Of a DNA stretch of 64,000 nucleotides, positions 16,254 to 25,132 are shown piece after piece (the first letter of the stretch is position 1; the number at the start of each line of letters is the position of its first letter). The notes beneath the pieces are model-generated. The model searched no databases. It had not been told where the DNA came from and worked only from the letters and a program-made list of their open reading frames with translations. The translations under genes were made by a program, and so were the position numbers. Origin of the DNA: Yimella sp. cx-51 (lineage in GTDB: Bacteria > Actinomycetota > Actinomycetes > Actinomycetales > Dermatophilaceae); assembly GCF_017654605.1 (NCBI RefSeq), contig NZ_CP072113.1, positions 1,736,001-1,800,000 on the forward strand, given 5' to 3'.

Positions 16254-18767
16254 TCACTCCGGCTTCGTGGTGACGAGCAGCGAGTTCCACGAGCCCGCTG
16301 CCTGCTTGATGTCGGACTCCGTGGCGAACATGTAACGCCATGTCCCAAAGTCCTCCTCGTCGCGCACGGCGCGCGCCCACACCTGCGCCGCCTCGATCTT
16401 GCGGATCACGTCTGCGTCCTTGGCGTTGTCGTCCGCCTTGCCCTCGATCAGCCAGAAGACGCCGTTGGTATCGAGCGCGATGAAGTCCGGGAAGTACCGG
16501 CCCTCCGGCGTCGGAATGAACGCCTGACCGCCGACGTAGACCCGCAGCCACCATTTGATGTTGGGGTCACGGTCCATGAGCCGGGCCAACTCGAACTCGG
16601 TCGAACCCGCGTCGAAGGTCGCCACCGGCATGACGTTGCGCTTCCAGCCCACGTAGGGGACGTTCTTGCGGAACTTCCCCGGTGCGTGAGCCTGGAGAGT
16701 CTCGGCAGGGACGGCAACGGGCTCCAACGGAAGTGTCACCGGAGTGAAGTGGTACTCGACCTGCTGCTTGCGGTTGGCGATCTTGTCCCGGATGAGACGG
16801 CGCATGCCCTCCACGGCTTGCTCCCGGCGCTTCTGACCCCACTCGTCAGCCTCCCCGGAGTTGAGGACGCCCGCGCCCTTCAAGAACGCCCGCACCAGCC
16901 GCTTGGAGGCGTTCTTGCTCGACTTCTCCTGCGGCACCTCGGGCTGCTGCATGATCATCTCCACGAGATCGTCGTAGACGACATCGAGCCCTTCAAGGGT
17001 CTGCTGCGCAGTCTCATGCGCCTGCGGAGCCACGTTGATCTCCACCCGGCCATCCGCGCCCACGCGCTCAGCCTCCAGAGCATCGCGGAAGATGAACGTC
17101 GGCACCTCGTTGATGAAGGCGACCCCGGCCTGCTCGGCGTCCCCATCGGGGATGTTCGCCAAGGAGAACGGTGCGTGCGCCAGTAGCGAGTCGCGGCGCG
17201 GGAAGATGATCTGCGGCGCGTCCTTGACCCGTCCCTGCGGCTTCGGCGCACTCGTGACGAGTCGGTTCTCCGTCTCTTGGAAGAGCAGCGGGGAGGTTTC
17301 GGCCTCACCACCTTCGTCCGCGCCGCCCTCCGCCTCCGCGTCGGACTCGTCTCCGAAGAGGGACCACTGTCCGGGCATCGGTGCATTGCCGCCGCCCGCT
17401 CCACCTCCCGAGGCGTCGTCCGCAGCGGGGTGGTCTGCCCCGGGGTCGAGGGGCTTGGTGGGATCGACCTCGGCGGTCGTGGCGAAGCCCTGATCGTCCA
17501 CCTCGACGGAGGAGGACGGCAGTTGGATGCGTTGGCGAAGGACGTCCTTCTGGTCCAGCAACTGCTTGTAGGAGTCGTGGGCAACGAGGTCGACCTGATC
17601 CACCGTGGCCAGCCCTGTCCGGGCACCGAACGGGAGGCGCAGTCCTCGACCAAGAATCTGCTCTGTGAGGGTCTGGGAGGCCAGTTTGCGCAGGGCGACG
17701 ATGACGGCGATGTTCTTCACGTCCCAGCCCTCGCGGAGCATGTTGACGCTCACGATGGCCCGGATCGGAGAGTCGGGCTCCTCCACCTTCGCCAGTGCCT
17801 CCAGCGCCTCGTCGGAGGACTGCGAGGTGATCTCCAGAACCTGCGAGCCGTCTCCGATGAGCCCCGGCTGTGCGAGCATCTGCCCCACCTCGGCGGCGTG
17901 CTCGATGGTCTGGCAGACCACGAACAGGACCGGCTTGACCGCAGGCGCATCCGGATTGGTCTCGCGGTAGACCGCGTAGGACTCCTCCTTGTGCCGCAGC
18001 AACTGACAGGCGTCGGCCAACTGGGTGCGCTCGTCCTTGGTCCCGTCCTTGCGGTAGACGATCACCGGAACCTTGACATGCCCGTCAGCGATGGCCTCAC
18101 CGAGGGTGTACTGAAAGACGACCTTGCCGTAGTCGGCCTTGTCCGGGGTCGCCGTCAGACCGATCAGCGCCACGGGGTTGAGGTCCCGGATCGCCGCAGA
18201 GAACGCCTTGGCCTTCTCGCGGTAGACGTGGTGCTCATCCGCGATCACGAACAGGTCGTCGGCACTCTCCAAGTGAGAGTAGAGGGCGTCACCGAGGTTC
18301 TCGTCCTCAGACCGGACCTTGCGGCTCACCTTGTCGGTCGGTCGGATCAACTGCTGGACGTTGAAGACGAACACCTTCAGCCGCCTCGGGTCGCGCAGCA
18401 CGGCCCCCACGTTGGCAGCCTGAAAGTTGTCCGGCGTGACGATGAAGGGCTCGATGTCCGCCCCAGAGACGTACTTGGCCGAGGCGGCGTCGAAGTTCGC
18501 CAGCGTCTTGCGCTGGATCGTTGACCCCGGCGTCACCACAAGCACGTGCCGCACCCCCTGAGTGGCGAGGTACTCGATCAGCGACGACATGAGGAAGGTC
18601 TTGCCGACACCCGTGGCGAGGTCCGCGATCATCTCCTCGAACCCCGAGGTCCCCTCCGCGATCCGCCGCACGATCTCGGACAGCGCGTTCTTGTTCGGTT
18701 CGCGCAGGTCGAAGCGTGCCGCGATCTCCTCGATCAGCGTCTCGTCGTAGGTGATCTCCACAGTCAT
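16254..18767 (-). CDS. res: Type III restriction-modification system, Res subunit
   Basis: 837 residues from ATG 18767. It is an SF2 helicase-nuclease: Walker A ATGVGKT (51-57), motif II DEHH (177-180), GLTATPDKADYGK as motif III, and REGWDVKN and LTEQILGRGLRLPFG as motifs V-VI. A C-terminal PD-(D/E)xK nuclease follows: P760-D761, then E775-x-K777 in FWLIEGKAD. The enzyme cuts unmodified DNA after ATP-driven communication between two head-to-head sites, working with Mod. One base separates it from the mod stop. It is somewhat shorter than the 950-1000 residues of phage P1-type Res subunits, but all key motifs are present. Confidence 0.9.
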   Translation of the reverse strand: MTVEITYDETLIEEIAARFDLREPNKNALSEIVRRIAEGTSGFEEMIADLATGVGKTFLMSSLIEYLATQGVRHVLVVTPGSTIQRKTLANFDAASAKYVSGADIEPFIVTPDNFQAANVGAVLRDPRRLKVFVFNVQQLIRPTDKVSRKVRSEDENLGDALYSHLESADDLFVIADEHHVYREKAKAFSAAIRDLNPVALIGLTATPDKADYGKVVFQYTLGEAIADGHVKVPVIVYRKDGTKDERTQLADACQLLRHKEESYAVYRETNPDAPAVKPVLFVVCQTIEHAAEVGQMLAQPGLIGDGSQVLEITSQSSDEALEALAKVEEPDSPIRAIVSVNMLREGWDVKNIAVIVALRKLASQTLTEQILGRGLRLPFGARTGLATVDQVDLVAHDSYKQLLDQKDVLRQRIQLPSSSVEVDDQGFATTAEVDPTKPLDPGADHPAADDASGGGAGGGNAPMPGQWSLFGDESDAEAEGGADEGGEAETSPLLFQETENRLVTSAPKPQGRVKDAPQIIFPRRDSLLAHAPFSLANIPDGDAEQAGVAFINEVPTFIFRDALEAERVGADGRVEINVAPQAHETAQQTLEGLDVVYDDLVEMIMQQPEVPQEKSSKNASKRLVRAFLKGAGVLNSGEADEWGQKRREQAVEGMRRLIRDKIANRKQQVEYHFTPVTLPLEPVAVPAETLQAHAPGKFRKNVPYVGWKRNVMPVATFDAGSTEFELARLMDRDPNIKWWLRVYVGGQAFIPTPEGRYFPDFIALDTNGVFWLIEGKADDNAKDADVIRKIEAAQVWARAVRDEEDFGTWRYMFATESDIKQAAGSWNSLLVTTKPE

Positions 18768-18768
18768 C

Positions 18769-20706
18769 TCACTTCACCGTCCCGTTCGCGAACATGTCCC
18801 CTGGAGCCTTCTTGATCCGTGAGCCGGGCGAGAGGCTCTGGAGCAGTTTGGCAGCCTTCGGCAACACGCCCTTGGCCACGATCACCGCCTTCTCCTTCTC
18901 GCCCAGGTGCTCGACCACCGTTCGCACGACCGTCTCGTCGGCCACGCCGTCGATCACCGCGAGCCGCTGCCGCTTTCGCACACCGCAGAACACCGGGTCG
19001 TCAGGTGTCAGCGTGAACTTCAACTGACCCGCAACAGCCTTCGACCACGCCCCGTTGGTCGCTTCGGGGGACAAGTACACAGACGCGTCGTCGTCATCGA
19101 CCTCGTACATCGACGGGCCCATCTTGGCCACAGTGAACCCCCCGCCACCTTCCCACTGAAGGGTTGTCGCATCGCGGGTCTTGGTGGCACCCCGAAGTGC
19201 CTTGAGAGTTGCGGGATCGAGCCCATCGAGGCTGTTGACGATCTTGGTCAGCATCGTGTTGAACTGCTGTGCCTCGGTCGCCACGACCCCTTCAGGTAGG
19301 TCCTCTGAGGCCGCTACGCGCTCGACCGTCGACGTGATTCCGCCTGGCTCGGTGCCTTCAACAACACGGGACAACCGGCTCTGAATCAGAGTCGTCGCCG
19401 TGGTGGTTTGAAGTTCCACCGCCACCCACTGCCGACCCATCTTGTGAGCCACGGCAGCGGTTGTTCCTGATCCGGCAAAGCAGTCCAGGACCAAGTCCCC
19501 CGGAGTCGTGGCTAGGTGGATGATTCGCTCCAACAGGCGCTCCGGCTTCGGAGTGGCAAACGGACTAGCACCGGGGAAGAGTGCCTTGATCTCAGCCTTG
19601 CTGTTCCGATTGCTCCCAACCGCTGAGAACGGCCAGATCGTGCGAGGGGTGGTGCCCCCCTCTGGCCTGTATCCCTTGACCTGGAGTCGTGATCCATCGC
19701 TGATGAAGAAGACCTCCGGCCAAGGACCATCAAGGACGGCATCTGCTGACGTTCGGGCCTCTTCGACCGACCCCGCCAAGATCAATGCCGGTACTTCTGA
19801 TTTCACCTCATCAGTGGTCACGCCGCAGATGCGGGCTCGGACCACCGCGTCATCCAGGACCTCGCGCTTATAGGGAGCCCACTTGCCTATCTCCTCCAGC
19901 ATCCTCACTTGACCCAACCGCCAGCATCCTCCTTCCGGTGGGTACATGAGTTCGCCGGTGAAGGGGGACTGGATGGCGTAGACCATGCCCTGATGGGTAC
20001 GCGCTCCTGGTGCGTGGGCTGGCTTGGCGAGCCACGGACGACTGTCCCCGTCAGGTGCGGAGTAGATCGAATCCTGCTTCGCTGTCCGAGCAAGCCGGTT
20101 GGGTCGCCACCCGGCGTTTGCCGAGTAGACAAGAATGTAGTCCTGGTCGACCGAGAACTGAGCAGCGTCATTTCTACTTGTGTCCGCTTTCCCCCAGATG
20201 ATGGTGGAAACAAAGTTCTCCGGCCCAAACTCCTCGTCCAAGAGCACGCGCATCCTGTGCACCTCGGCATCGTCGAGGTGCACCCACACGGAGGCATCCG
20301 GAGCGAGCAGCGGCTTGATGTCCCGGATGCGGTCGCGCATCATCGTCAGCCAGATCGAGTGCTCCAACTGGTCGGCGTAGTGCTCGAAGGTCTGCGAGGT
20401 GTTGAAGGGCGGGTCGATGTACACCAACTTCACCTGACCGGCGTACTTGACGTAGTACTCGGGGATCGTCCCGAGGGAGCGGAGCGCGTCGCCAGAGTCC
20501 CCGATGATGAGCAGGTTCGCGTCAGCCCCGGTCGGACCGTCTACCTCCCCAACCTGCTCCAGCACCTCGATGGACTTGACCTCACGCGCACGGGGGTCGC
20601 TGGGGTCGACCCAGGCGTAGTCGTACTTGCCTTCTTCGACCGGAATCAGGGCAGAGTCCTTGCCCATCCACGTCAGTTCCAACCGGCCCTTGGGTTTGCG
20701 CTTCAT
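18769..20706 (-). CDS. mod: Type III DNA methyltransferase, Mod subunit
   Basis: 645 residues from ATG 20706. The beta-class order of motifs fits Mod: catalytic motif IV DPPF (98-101, in LVYIDPPFNTSQTFEHY), and AdoMet motif I DCFAGSGTTA (408-417) much later, preceded by TPKPERLLERIIH. The central region holds the target-recognition part. It should methylate adenine-N6 at a short asymmetric site and give Res its specificity. The site itself cannot be read from the sequence. It heads the mod-res-NACHT-TIR run, so defence genes downstream may depend on its promoter. Confidence 0.92.
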   Translation of the reverse strand: MKRKPKGRLELTWMGKDSALIPVEEGKYDYAWVDPSDPRAREVKSIEVLEQVGEVDGPTGADANLLIIGDSGDALRSLGTIPEYYVKYAGQVKLVYIDPPFNTSQTFEHYADQLEHSIWLTMMRDRIRDIKPLLAPDASVWVHLDDAEVHRMRVLLDEEFGPENFVSTIIWGKADTSRNDAAQFSVDQDYILVYSANAGWRPNRLARTAKQDSIYSAPDGDSRPWLAKPAHAPGARTHQGMVYAIQSPFTGELMYPPEGGCWRLGQVRMLEEIGKWAPYKREVLDDAVVRARICGVTTDEVKSEVPALILAGSVEEARTSADAVLDGPWPEVFFISDGSRLQVKGYRPEGGTTPRTIWPFSAVGSNRNSKAEIKALFPGASPFATPKPERLLERIIHLATTPGDLVLDCFAGSGTTAAVAHKMGRQWVAVELQTTTATTLIQSRLSRVVEGTEPGGITSTVERVAASEDLPEGVVATEAQQFNTMLTKIVNSLDGLDPATLKALRGATKTRDATTLQWEGGGGFTVAKMGPSMYEVDDDDASVYLSPEATNGAWSKAVAGQLKFTLTPDDPVFCGVRKRQRLAVIDGVADETVVRTVVEHLGEKEKAVIVAKGVLPKAAKLLQSLSPGSRIKKAPGDMFANGTVK

Positions 20707-20841
20707 CTACCCGCCTCGCTGCATGATCGTGCCCGGCTTGGGCTCTTGGCCATCGTAGGTCGGGGCCCCGACAGTCCTGGAGGGGACTCGCGGGCCGGTG
20801 GGCAAGCGGTTGTAGCGCCACCCAACCCCTTCTTTCTCGCC

Positions 20842-21846
20842 TCACTGCGTACTTCGGGTGAACTCCCTGATCGCAGCCGCCGACGCCGCCCTGCGAGTCT
20901 CAGCCTTGGATGGGCCGCCGTTCACGCGCTGCGCCTGTCGCCGGGCGAACCTGTCCCGACCCTCCGTCAGGAGGTCATCGACCTCGCCCTGCTCCGGAAC
21001 TGGACCACCGTGCAATCTGGCCTTCTGCACGAACTCGGTGATCTGCTTGGCGAAGAGGTGGCCGTCCGCAACCCAGTAGCCCAGACCGACCAGCACGGCT
21101 TCTCGGGCGTAACCGTCCGCCATCGCCTGAGCGACCCCGTTCGTGATGGTCCGCTGCTTGCCGGAAGGGATCGGGGCTCCGGTCTGTCGCATCGCCTCGA
21201 AGAACTCAGCCGCGACCGCCTGACCATCTGCTCCAGCCTCGACAAGGAGAGGGGGAGCCGCAGCCATGACAGCAGTGGTGAGGTCGCCCTCCCCGTTGTT
21301 CTCTCCCGTTACCTTCTTCCCCACTACTTTCTCCCCCCTATAGGTGGACTCGTCGGGGGGGACGGTGGGGACCAGCGAGGGGGGACGGTCCCCCCTCGTC
21401 AGGGGGGACGGTGGGGACTGGTGAGGGGGGACAGGTGGGGCCTGGCTAGGGGGTGCCCCCTCGTCAGGGGGCACCCCCTGCGAGAGCGCAGTTGCCACGT
21501 CGAGCACCACGAAGCGGCTGGGGACATTCTTGCCCGTGGCCTCCGAGGCATAGCCCGGCTCGTAGCCGATCAAACCCGCATCGACCAAGGTTCTAACGGC
21601 TCGACTGACGGTCTTCGTCGTGACGTTGGCCTGCTGTGCGAGGAACCCGTGGAAGTGGAGGGCCTCGGTCTTTTGGAAGCCGAGCGTGGAGTCGAGCAGA
21701 GCGTTCCAGATGACGAAGGCAGGACCGCTCACCAGTTGCCGGGCACGGCTGTTCAGGAGCCGTTGCGCCCGAAGCGCGTCGATGAGCGTCAGGTCGCGTC
21801 GCGGCGTGTCTCTTGCCTGGTGAGAGCCAGGTGCTATCTTTGTCAT
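20842..21846 (-). CDS. Winged-helix replication-initiator-like or phage-type regulatory protein
   Basis: 334 residues from ATG 21846 (MTKIAPGSHQARDTP). Residues about 15-110 look like a winged helix (FVIWNALLDSTLGFQKTEALHFHGFLAQQANVTTKTVSRAVRTLVDAGLIGYEPGY), as in DnaD/primosomal or RepA-N-like proteins of mobile elements. A Pro-rich linker (about 130-180), coded by long C runs, joins it to a helical C-terminal domain (AEFFEAMRQTGAPIPSGKQRTITNGVAQAMADGY). It may control replication or transcription of the element. Family assignment is tentative. Confidence 0.6.
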   Translation of the reverse strand: MTKIAPGSHQARDTPRRDLTLIDALRAQRLLNSRARQLVSGPAFVIWNALLDSTLGFQKTEALHFHGFLAQQANVTTKTVSRAVRTLVDAGLIGYEPGYASEATGKNVPSRFVVLDVATALSQGVPPDEGAPPSQAPPVPPHQSPPSPLTRGDRPPSLVPTVPPDESTYRGEKVVGKKVTGENNGEGDLTTAVMAAAPPLLVEAGADGQAVAAEFFEAMRQTGAPIPSGKQRTITNGVAQAMADGYAREAVLVGLGYWVADGHLFAKQITEFVQKARLHGGPVPEQGEVDDLLTEGRDRFARRQAQRVNGGPSKAETRRAASAAAIREFTRSTQ

Positions 21847-21867
21847 GGTTCTCCAATGAACTTCAAG

Positions 21868-21903
21868 AAGCGCCCCCAAGCCACCAAGCAATAGGGGGCG
21901 CTT
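21868..21903 (-). terminator. Hairpin after the small gene 21909-22112
   Basis: AAGCGCCCCC pairs with GGGGGCGCTT across a 16-base loop, starting 6 bases past the stop of the minus-strand gene at 21909. Likely rho-independent, with only a short T run, before the next gene's start at 21846. Confidence 0.6.
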
Positions 21904-21908
21904 CGCTC

Positions 21909-22112
21909 TTACTTCTTGACTTCCCGCAGGGTGAGCGGCGGCTCCCCGTTCTTCTTGATCCAAGCCTTGACCGCATCCGCGAGCATGACCGACCCCTGCG
22001 CCTGCAAGGACCGCTGCTCAGCCCACGCGATGCGCCGCAGGCGATCCCTGAGCACGGGGTCCATGGGGATGGATCGACGGAACTGCGGGTCCCTGGTGGA
22101 AACCTCTGGCAT
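21909..22112 (-). CDS. Small RHH-like DNA-binding protein
   Basis: 67 residues from ATG 22112 with a strong AAGGAGGA site. The sequence (MPEVSTRDPQFRRSIPMD, then LRDRLRRIAWAEQRSLQ, then MLADAVKAWIKKNGEPP) has the strand-helix-helix pattern of small ribbon-helix-helix proteins such as CopG/ParG. It precedes the replication-like gene and may regulate it or act in partition. Function inferred. Confidence 0.65.
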   Translation of the reverse strand: MPEVSTRDPQFRRSIPMDPVLRDRLRRIAWAEQRSLQAQGSVMLADAVKAWIKKNGEPPLTLREVKK

Positions 22113-22384
22113 GACTCCTCCTTCTCGTGGCTCCTGGAGAGGCTAGGCCAAGAATCTCGCTGCTTTTCCGCCGCGAATCACGTCCACTTGGAATAGCAGG
22201 GTGCTTCACTAAACACTTTCGGCAACGATCATTGGCGCTTTGTTTCAAAGGTCGTCTCCAGAAAATCCTTCGTCCACACAGGTCATTTCGGGCGTGTCTT
22301 GCTCGCCGGAGCCGGCCACCCAACTCGCTCCTGCCTCCGCACGGTGGGCACGGGCCTGTCCCCGCTCTTCGGCAGAATCAGGTC

Positions 22385-23236
22385 ATGCAGTCTCACGAGT
22401 TCTTCATCGAGGACGACACGGCACCAGCGGACGGCTGGGGCGCGGCACGGCCAACCTTCGACACTGACCTCATGGCCCAACTCGCGAGAGGGCCCCTGCC
22501 GGGTGACGACGATCTCGCCACGGCCATCAGCCTCGCCCGCCTGACCCATCAGGAGTACCAGGCGTTCGGGACCAACGGCTCCCAGCAGTGGACGGACGAG
22601 GACTCACGCATCGCCCTCCGCGCCCTGCGCCTCGTCCTCGACCGTCACGGCATCGAGTTCCGACCACCGTGGCGCGACTTCGAGTCCTTCAGATCGCACT
22701 GGATCGCGGTCGGAGCCTCGGGCACCGGAGGGTGGCAGGCTCGCCGGGACATTCTGGCTGAGTGGTTCGGCCCAGTGTTGGAGACGCTGGAAGAAGCAGA
22801 GGAGAAGGGTTTCCGTGCCGAACTCGCGCAGCCCATCTCGCCCCGGACGAAGACCGGCTGGGAGCGCGTGGACGACGAGATCGACCAACTCCGCCTGCGC
22901 TTCCGCTCCGCCGCGACGACGCAGGACTACAAGGACGTCGGCAACCGCTGCGTCGGCGTCCTGGAGGCCCTGAGCGCGACCGTCTACGACCCGGCCAAGC
23001 ACTGCCCCGAGGGGATGGCCGAGCCTCCAGTCGACAAGACTGACATCCGCATCGGGGGCTACCTCGATGAACGACTGCCCGGGAAGTCGAACGAGGAACT
23101 GCGGGGCCTGACCAAGAAGGCGTCAGCACTCGCACACAAGGTGAAGCACTCGCCCAGCGCAGACCGGACACGTGCAGGGATCGCAGCGGATGCGGTCATC
23201 TTGCTGGCCAACATGCTCCGCAGGCTCGCGGAGTAG
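22385..23236 (+). CDS. Unrecognised protein with HEPN-like C-terminus, putative abortive-infection protein
   Basis: 283 residues from ATG 22385 (MQSHEFFIEDDTAPADGWG); the upstream frame to 22127 lacks protein-like composition. The N-terminal half is helical without a clear match. The C-terminal ~120 residues (RFRSAATTQDYKDVGNRCVGVLEALSATVYD, then LTKKASALAHKVKHSPSADRTRAGIAADAVILLANML) resemble the helical C-terminal domain of abortive-infection proteins in actinobacteria, and AHKVKH has an R/K-x-H-like look. That likeness is from memory and weak. The 272-bp region upstream (22113-22384) is relatively AT-rich near 22195-22290 and probably carries divergent promoters; nothing else is seen there. 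Confidence 0.6.
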   Translation: MQSHEFFIEDDTAPADGWGAARPTFDTDLMAQLARGPLPGDDDLATAISLARLTHQEYQAFGTNGSQQWTDEDSRIALRALRLVLDRHGIEFRPPWRDFESFRSHWIAVGASGTGGWQARRDILAEWFGPVLETLEEAEEKGFRAELAQPISPRTKTGWERVDDEIDQLRLRFRSAATTQDYKDVGNRCVGVLEALSATVYDPAKHCPEGMAEPPVDKTDIRIGGYLDERLPGKSNEELRGLTKKASALAHKVKHSPSADRTRAGIAADAVILLANMLRRLAE

Positions 23237-23243
23237 TTGTGGC

Positions 23244-23429
23244 TCAGTCGCGCGGAGTGACCGCCGCCCCGGCCCACCCTTCGAACGTCCGCACATCCCT
23301 CTCAGGCTCGGGCAGCCCGAGGCGCTGGCGCTCACGCTCGGCTCGGGCATCTTCTCGATCCTCGGCGGCGATCGCAGCATCGAGGTCAAGCAGCCACTGA
23401 GGGTGCTGCGACGTGAGGCGATCTGCCAT
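23244..23429 (-). CDS. Small hypothetical protein
   Basis: 61 residues from ATG 23429, overlapping the lipoprotein stop by one base (TGATG). Charged and helical (LLDLDAAIAAEDREDARAERERQRLGLPEPERD) with no known domain. The coupling argues it is real and co-produced with the lipoprotein. Confidence 0.6.
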   Translation of the reverse strand: MADRLTSQHPQWLLDLDAAIAAEDREDARAERERQRLGLPEPERDVRTFEGWAGAAVTPRD

Positions 23430-24667
23430 CAGTCCTCCTTGATCGGGTTGGCCGTGAGCGTGCCGGTGTGGGGGTCAAAGTGGATCGCCCGCCCGTCCTT
23501 CATCACGCCCACGGGCGGCGCGGCGCCTTCGGGGAGCGGGGCGGTGCTGATGTCACCTGTGGCCGACACATCCACGAGCACGTCGTCGCCTCCGCTCTGG
23601 GAGGCGAGGCCGAAGGAGCGCCCCTCATCAGTGACCGCCGTGAGCCGGACCTTGCGCTGCCCTTCTTCACCGATGCACGTTGCTTGGCCCTCGCGGTCGA
23701 TCCGCATGGGCCCGAGGACGCCCCAGGAGCGGGAGGGGCTCATGACGATTTCGTCTGCTTCCACGGGGTCGCATTTCGGCTCGGAGAGCAGGTCGCCATT
23801 CGACGCGTCGAAGACCCTGTAAACGGGCTCGCCCATGGGGATCACGAACCTACCCACGGCCCAGTTGTTCGCGTTGCTCGCCTGCACCGACCCGAGCGTG
23901 TGCTTGGGGCTGGGAGCCAGAGACGCGGAGTCGTAGCCCGGGCCAGCGAAGCCGCTCGCACCTCCGTAGTCGCCCGTGATCGTCAGGGCCGTGTTCCCGA
24001 TGGTGGCGGCTCCTTCCGTCCCTTCACCCTCAACGGGAGGCAGTTCCTTGACCTCACCATCGGGGAGGACGACAGAGGCCGTTCCTTGGGGGTCGCCCCC
24101 GAGGAAGAAGCCGAGGCCGATCTCACCGGGCTGCGGAGCCTCTCCCTCCGTGCCTCGGAGGACCACCTCCTTGATCACCTTGCCGTCAGCGATGCTGAAG
24201 AGCGCAACCCGAGTGTCGTAGGAGTCCTTGTCCAGTCCCTCGCAAGCGGCTCTTCCGCCATCGACCACCGCCACGACCTCGGGGCTCACCTGTCGTAAGA
24301 ACGGGAAGCCCCTGTCTCCGCCCGAACGGTCCTCCGATGAGAAGGCGTCCCAGGTCCCCGCCCAGACTTCCTTGCCGTCTGGCCCGAGAGCCCGGACCTT
24401 TTCGCCTTCGAGGAAGATCACCCGTTCGCTCGTCACGATGGGCGGCGGGCCCTGCGTGTCCGTGGTCGGCAGGAGCAGGCCCCACTTCGGGGACTCGAAC
24501 ACGTCGGCCACCGGGAGGGTGGGCACGTGAGCGGATTCTGCGGGTGCTCCGCCGTTAGGAGCCGAGGCGTTCGTTGGCGGCGGCTCGGAGGCTGGGGAAG
24601 ATGAGCAGGCGGCAACCGTAACGCAGGTTACGACGGCGAGCACGAGGCGGGTGACCGGCTGGCGCAT
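23429..24667 (-). CDS. Secreted lipoprotein of unknown function
   Basis: 412 residues from ATG 24667. The N-terminal signal RLVLAVVTCVTVAAC ends in a lipobox (VAAC), so the mature protein is anchored by Cys21, followed by a Ser/Pro/Asn-rich linker. The body has beta-rich repeats resembling a PQQ/WD-type propeller (SERVIFLEGEKVRALGPDGKEVWAG, GNTALTITGDYGGASG, GEPVYRVFDASNGDL), so it probably forms a propeller outside the cell. A surface protein is unusual cargo in a defence element; roles could include phage adsorption blocking or envelope sensing. This is inference. Confidence 0.72.
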   Translation of the reverse strand: MRQPVTRLVLAVVTCVTVAACSSSPASEPPPTNASAPNGGAPAESAHVPTLPVADVFESPKWGLLLPTTDTQGPPPIVTSERVIFLEGEKVRALGPDGKEVWAGTWDAFSSEDRSGGDRGFPFLRQVSPEVVAVVDGGRAACEGLDKDSYDTRVALFSIADGKVIKEVVLRGTEGEAPQPGEIGLGFFLGGDPQGTASVVLPDGEVKELPPVEGEGTEGAATIGNTALTITGDYGGASGFAGPGYDSASLAPSPKHTLGSVQASNANNWAVGRFVIPMGEPVYRVFDASNGDLLSEPKCDPVEADEIVMSPSRSWGVLGPMRIDREGQATCIGEEGQRKVRLTAVTDEGRSFGLASQSGGDDVLVDVSATGDISTAPLPEGAAPPVGVMKDGRAIHFDPHTGTLTANPIKED

Positions 24668-24745
24668 GGTGGTGACTCTCTGTGCGGGGGCTGACGGCCA
24701 AGGGGACCGTCAAACGTCCTTGGTGCAACGGCCTCAGTGAAACAC

Positions 24746-24765
24746 CTTGCACCGAAGGGTGCAAG
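24746..24765. promoter_or_regulatory. Palindromic site upstream of XRE regulator
   Basis: CTTGCACC-GAAG-GGTGCAAG has perfect 8-bp arms in the gap between the divergent lipoprotein (start 24667) and the HTH gene (start 24810). A related half (CCTTGGTGCAACGG, 24718-24731) lies just upstream. Probable operator for the neighbouring HTH protein, controlling both genes. Confidence 0.65.
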
Positions 24766-24809
24766 ACCTTGTACTGCGGTACGCCCTGCTATAGCACTGA
24801 GGTGAGACA

Positions 24810-25058
24810 GTGACCGTTTCCCCTGTCTCAGAGCCGAATCTCGACCACCTTCAGGCGATCTTCCGTGAGCGGAGGGCCGTGAGCGGCATGTCTTACGACG
24901 CCCTGGCCAGCCGCTCCGGCCTCACGCGCGGCACCCTCATCAACCTCGGCACCGGGCGCTACCGGGGCGACCTGCGCACGTGGCTGTTGCTCGCCAAGGC
25001 GTGGGACGTGCCCCTGGACGACCTGCTGGCCCCGGTCTGGGAGAACGGCAAGCAGTGA
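24810..25058 (+). CDS. XRE-type helix-turn-helix regulator
   Basis: 82 residues from GTG 24810 with GAGGTGAG upstream. The helix-turn-helix is MSYDALASRSGLTRGTLINLGTGRYRGDLRTWLLLAKAWDVPLDDLLAP, a compact Cro/C1 fold. Such proteins repress mobile-element promoters; the 8-bp-arm palindrome directly upstream supports autoregulation. Confidence 0.85.
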   Translation: MTVSPVSEPNLDHLQAIFRERRAVSGMSYDALASRSGLTRGTLINLGTGRYRGDLRTWLLLAKAWDVPLDDLLAPVWENGKQ

Positions 25059-25132
25059 GCGCGGAGCGTCCACGACCTCATCCACGCCCTCCGTCAGCGG
25101 CAAGTGCGATAGCAGAGGCTGCGAACACGGCC

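Noticed and set aside
19909-21894. Long + strand frame of 661 codons across mod and the replication-like gene
   Set aside because: It is antisense to clear genes with conserved motifs, crosses a gene boundary, and its translation is low-complexity.
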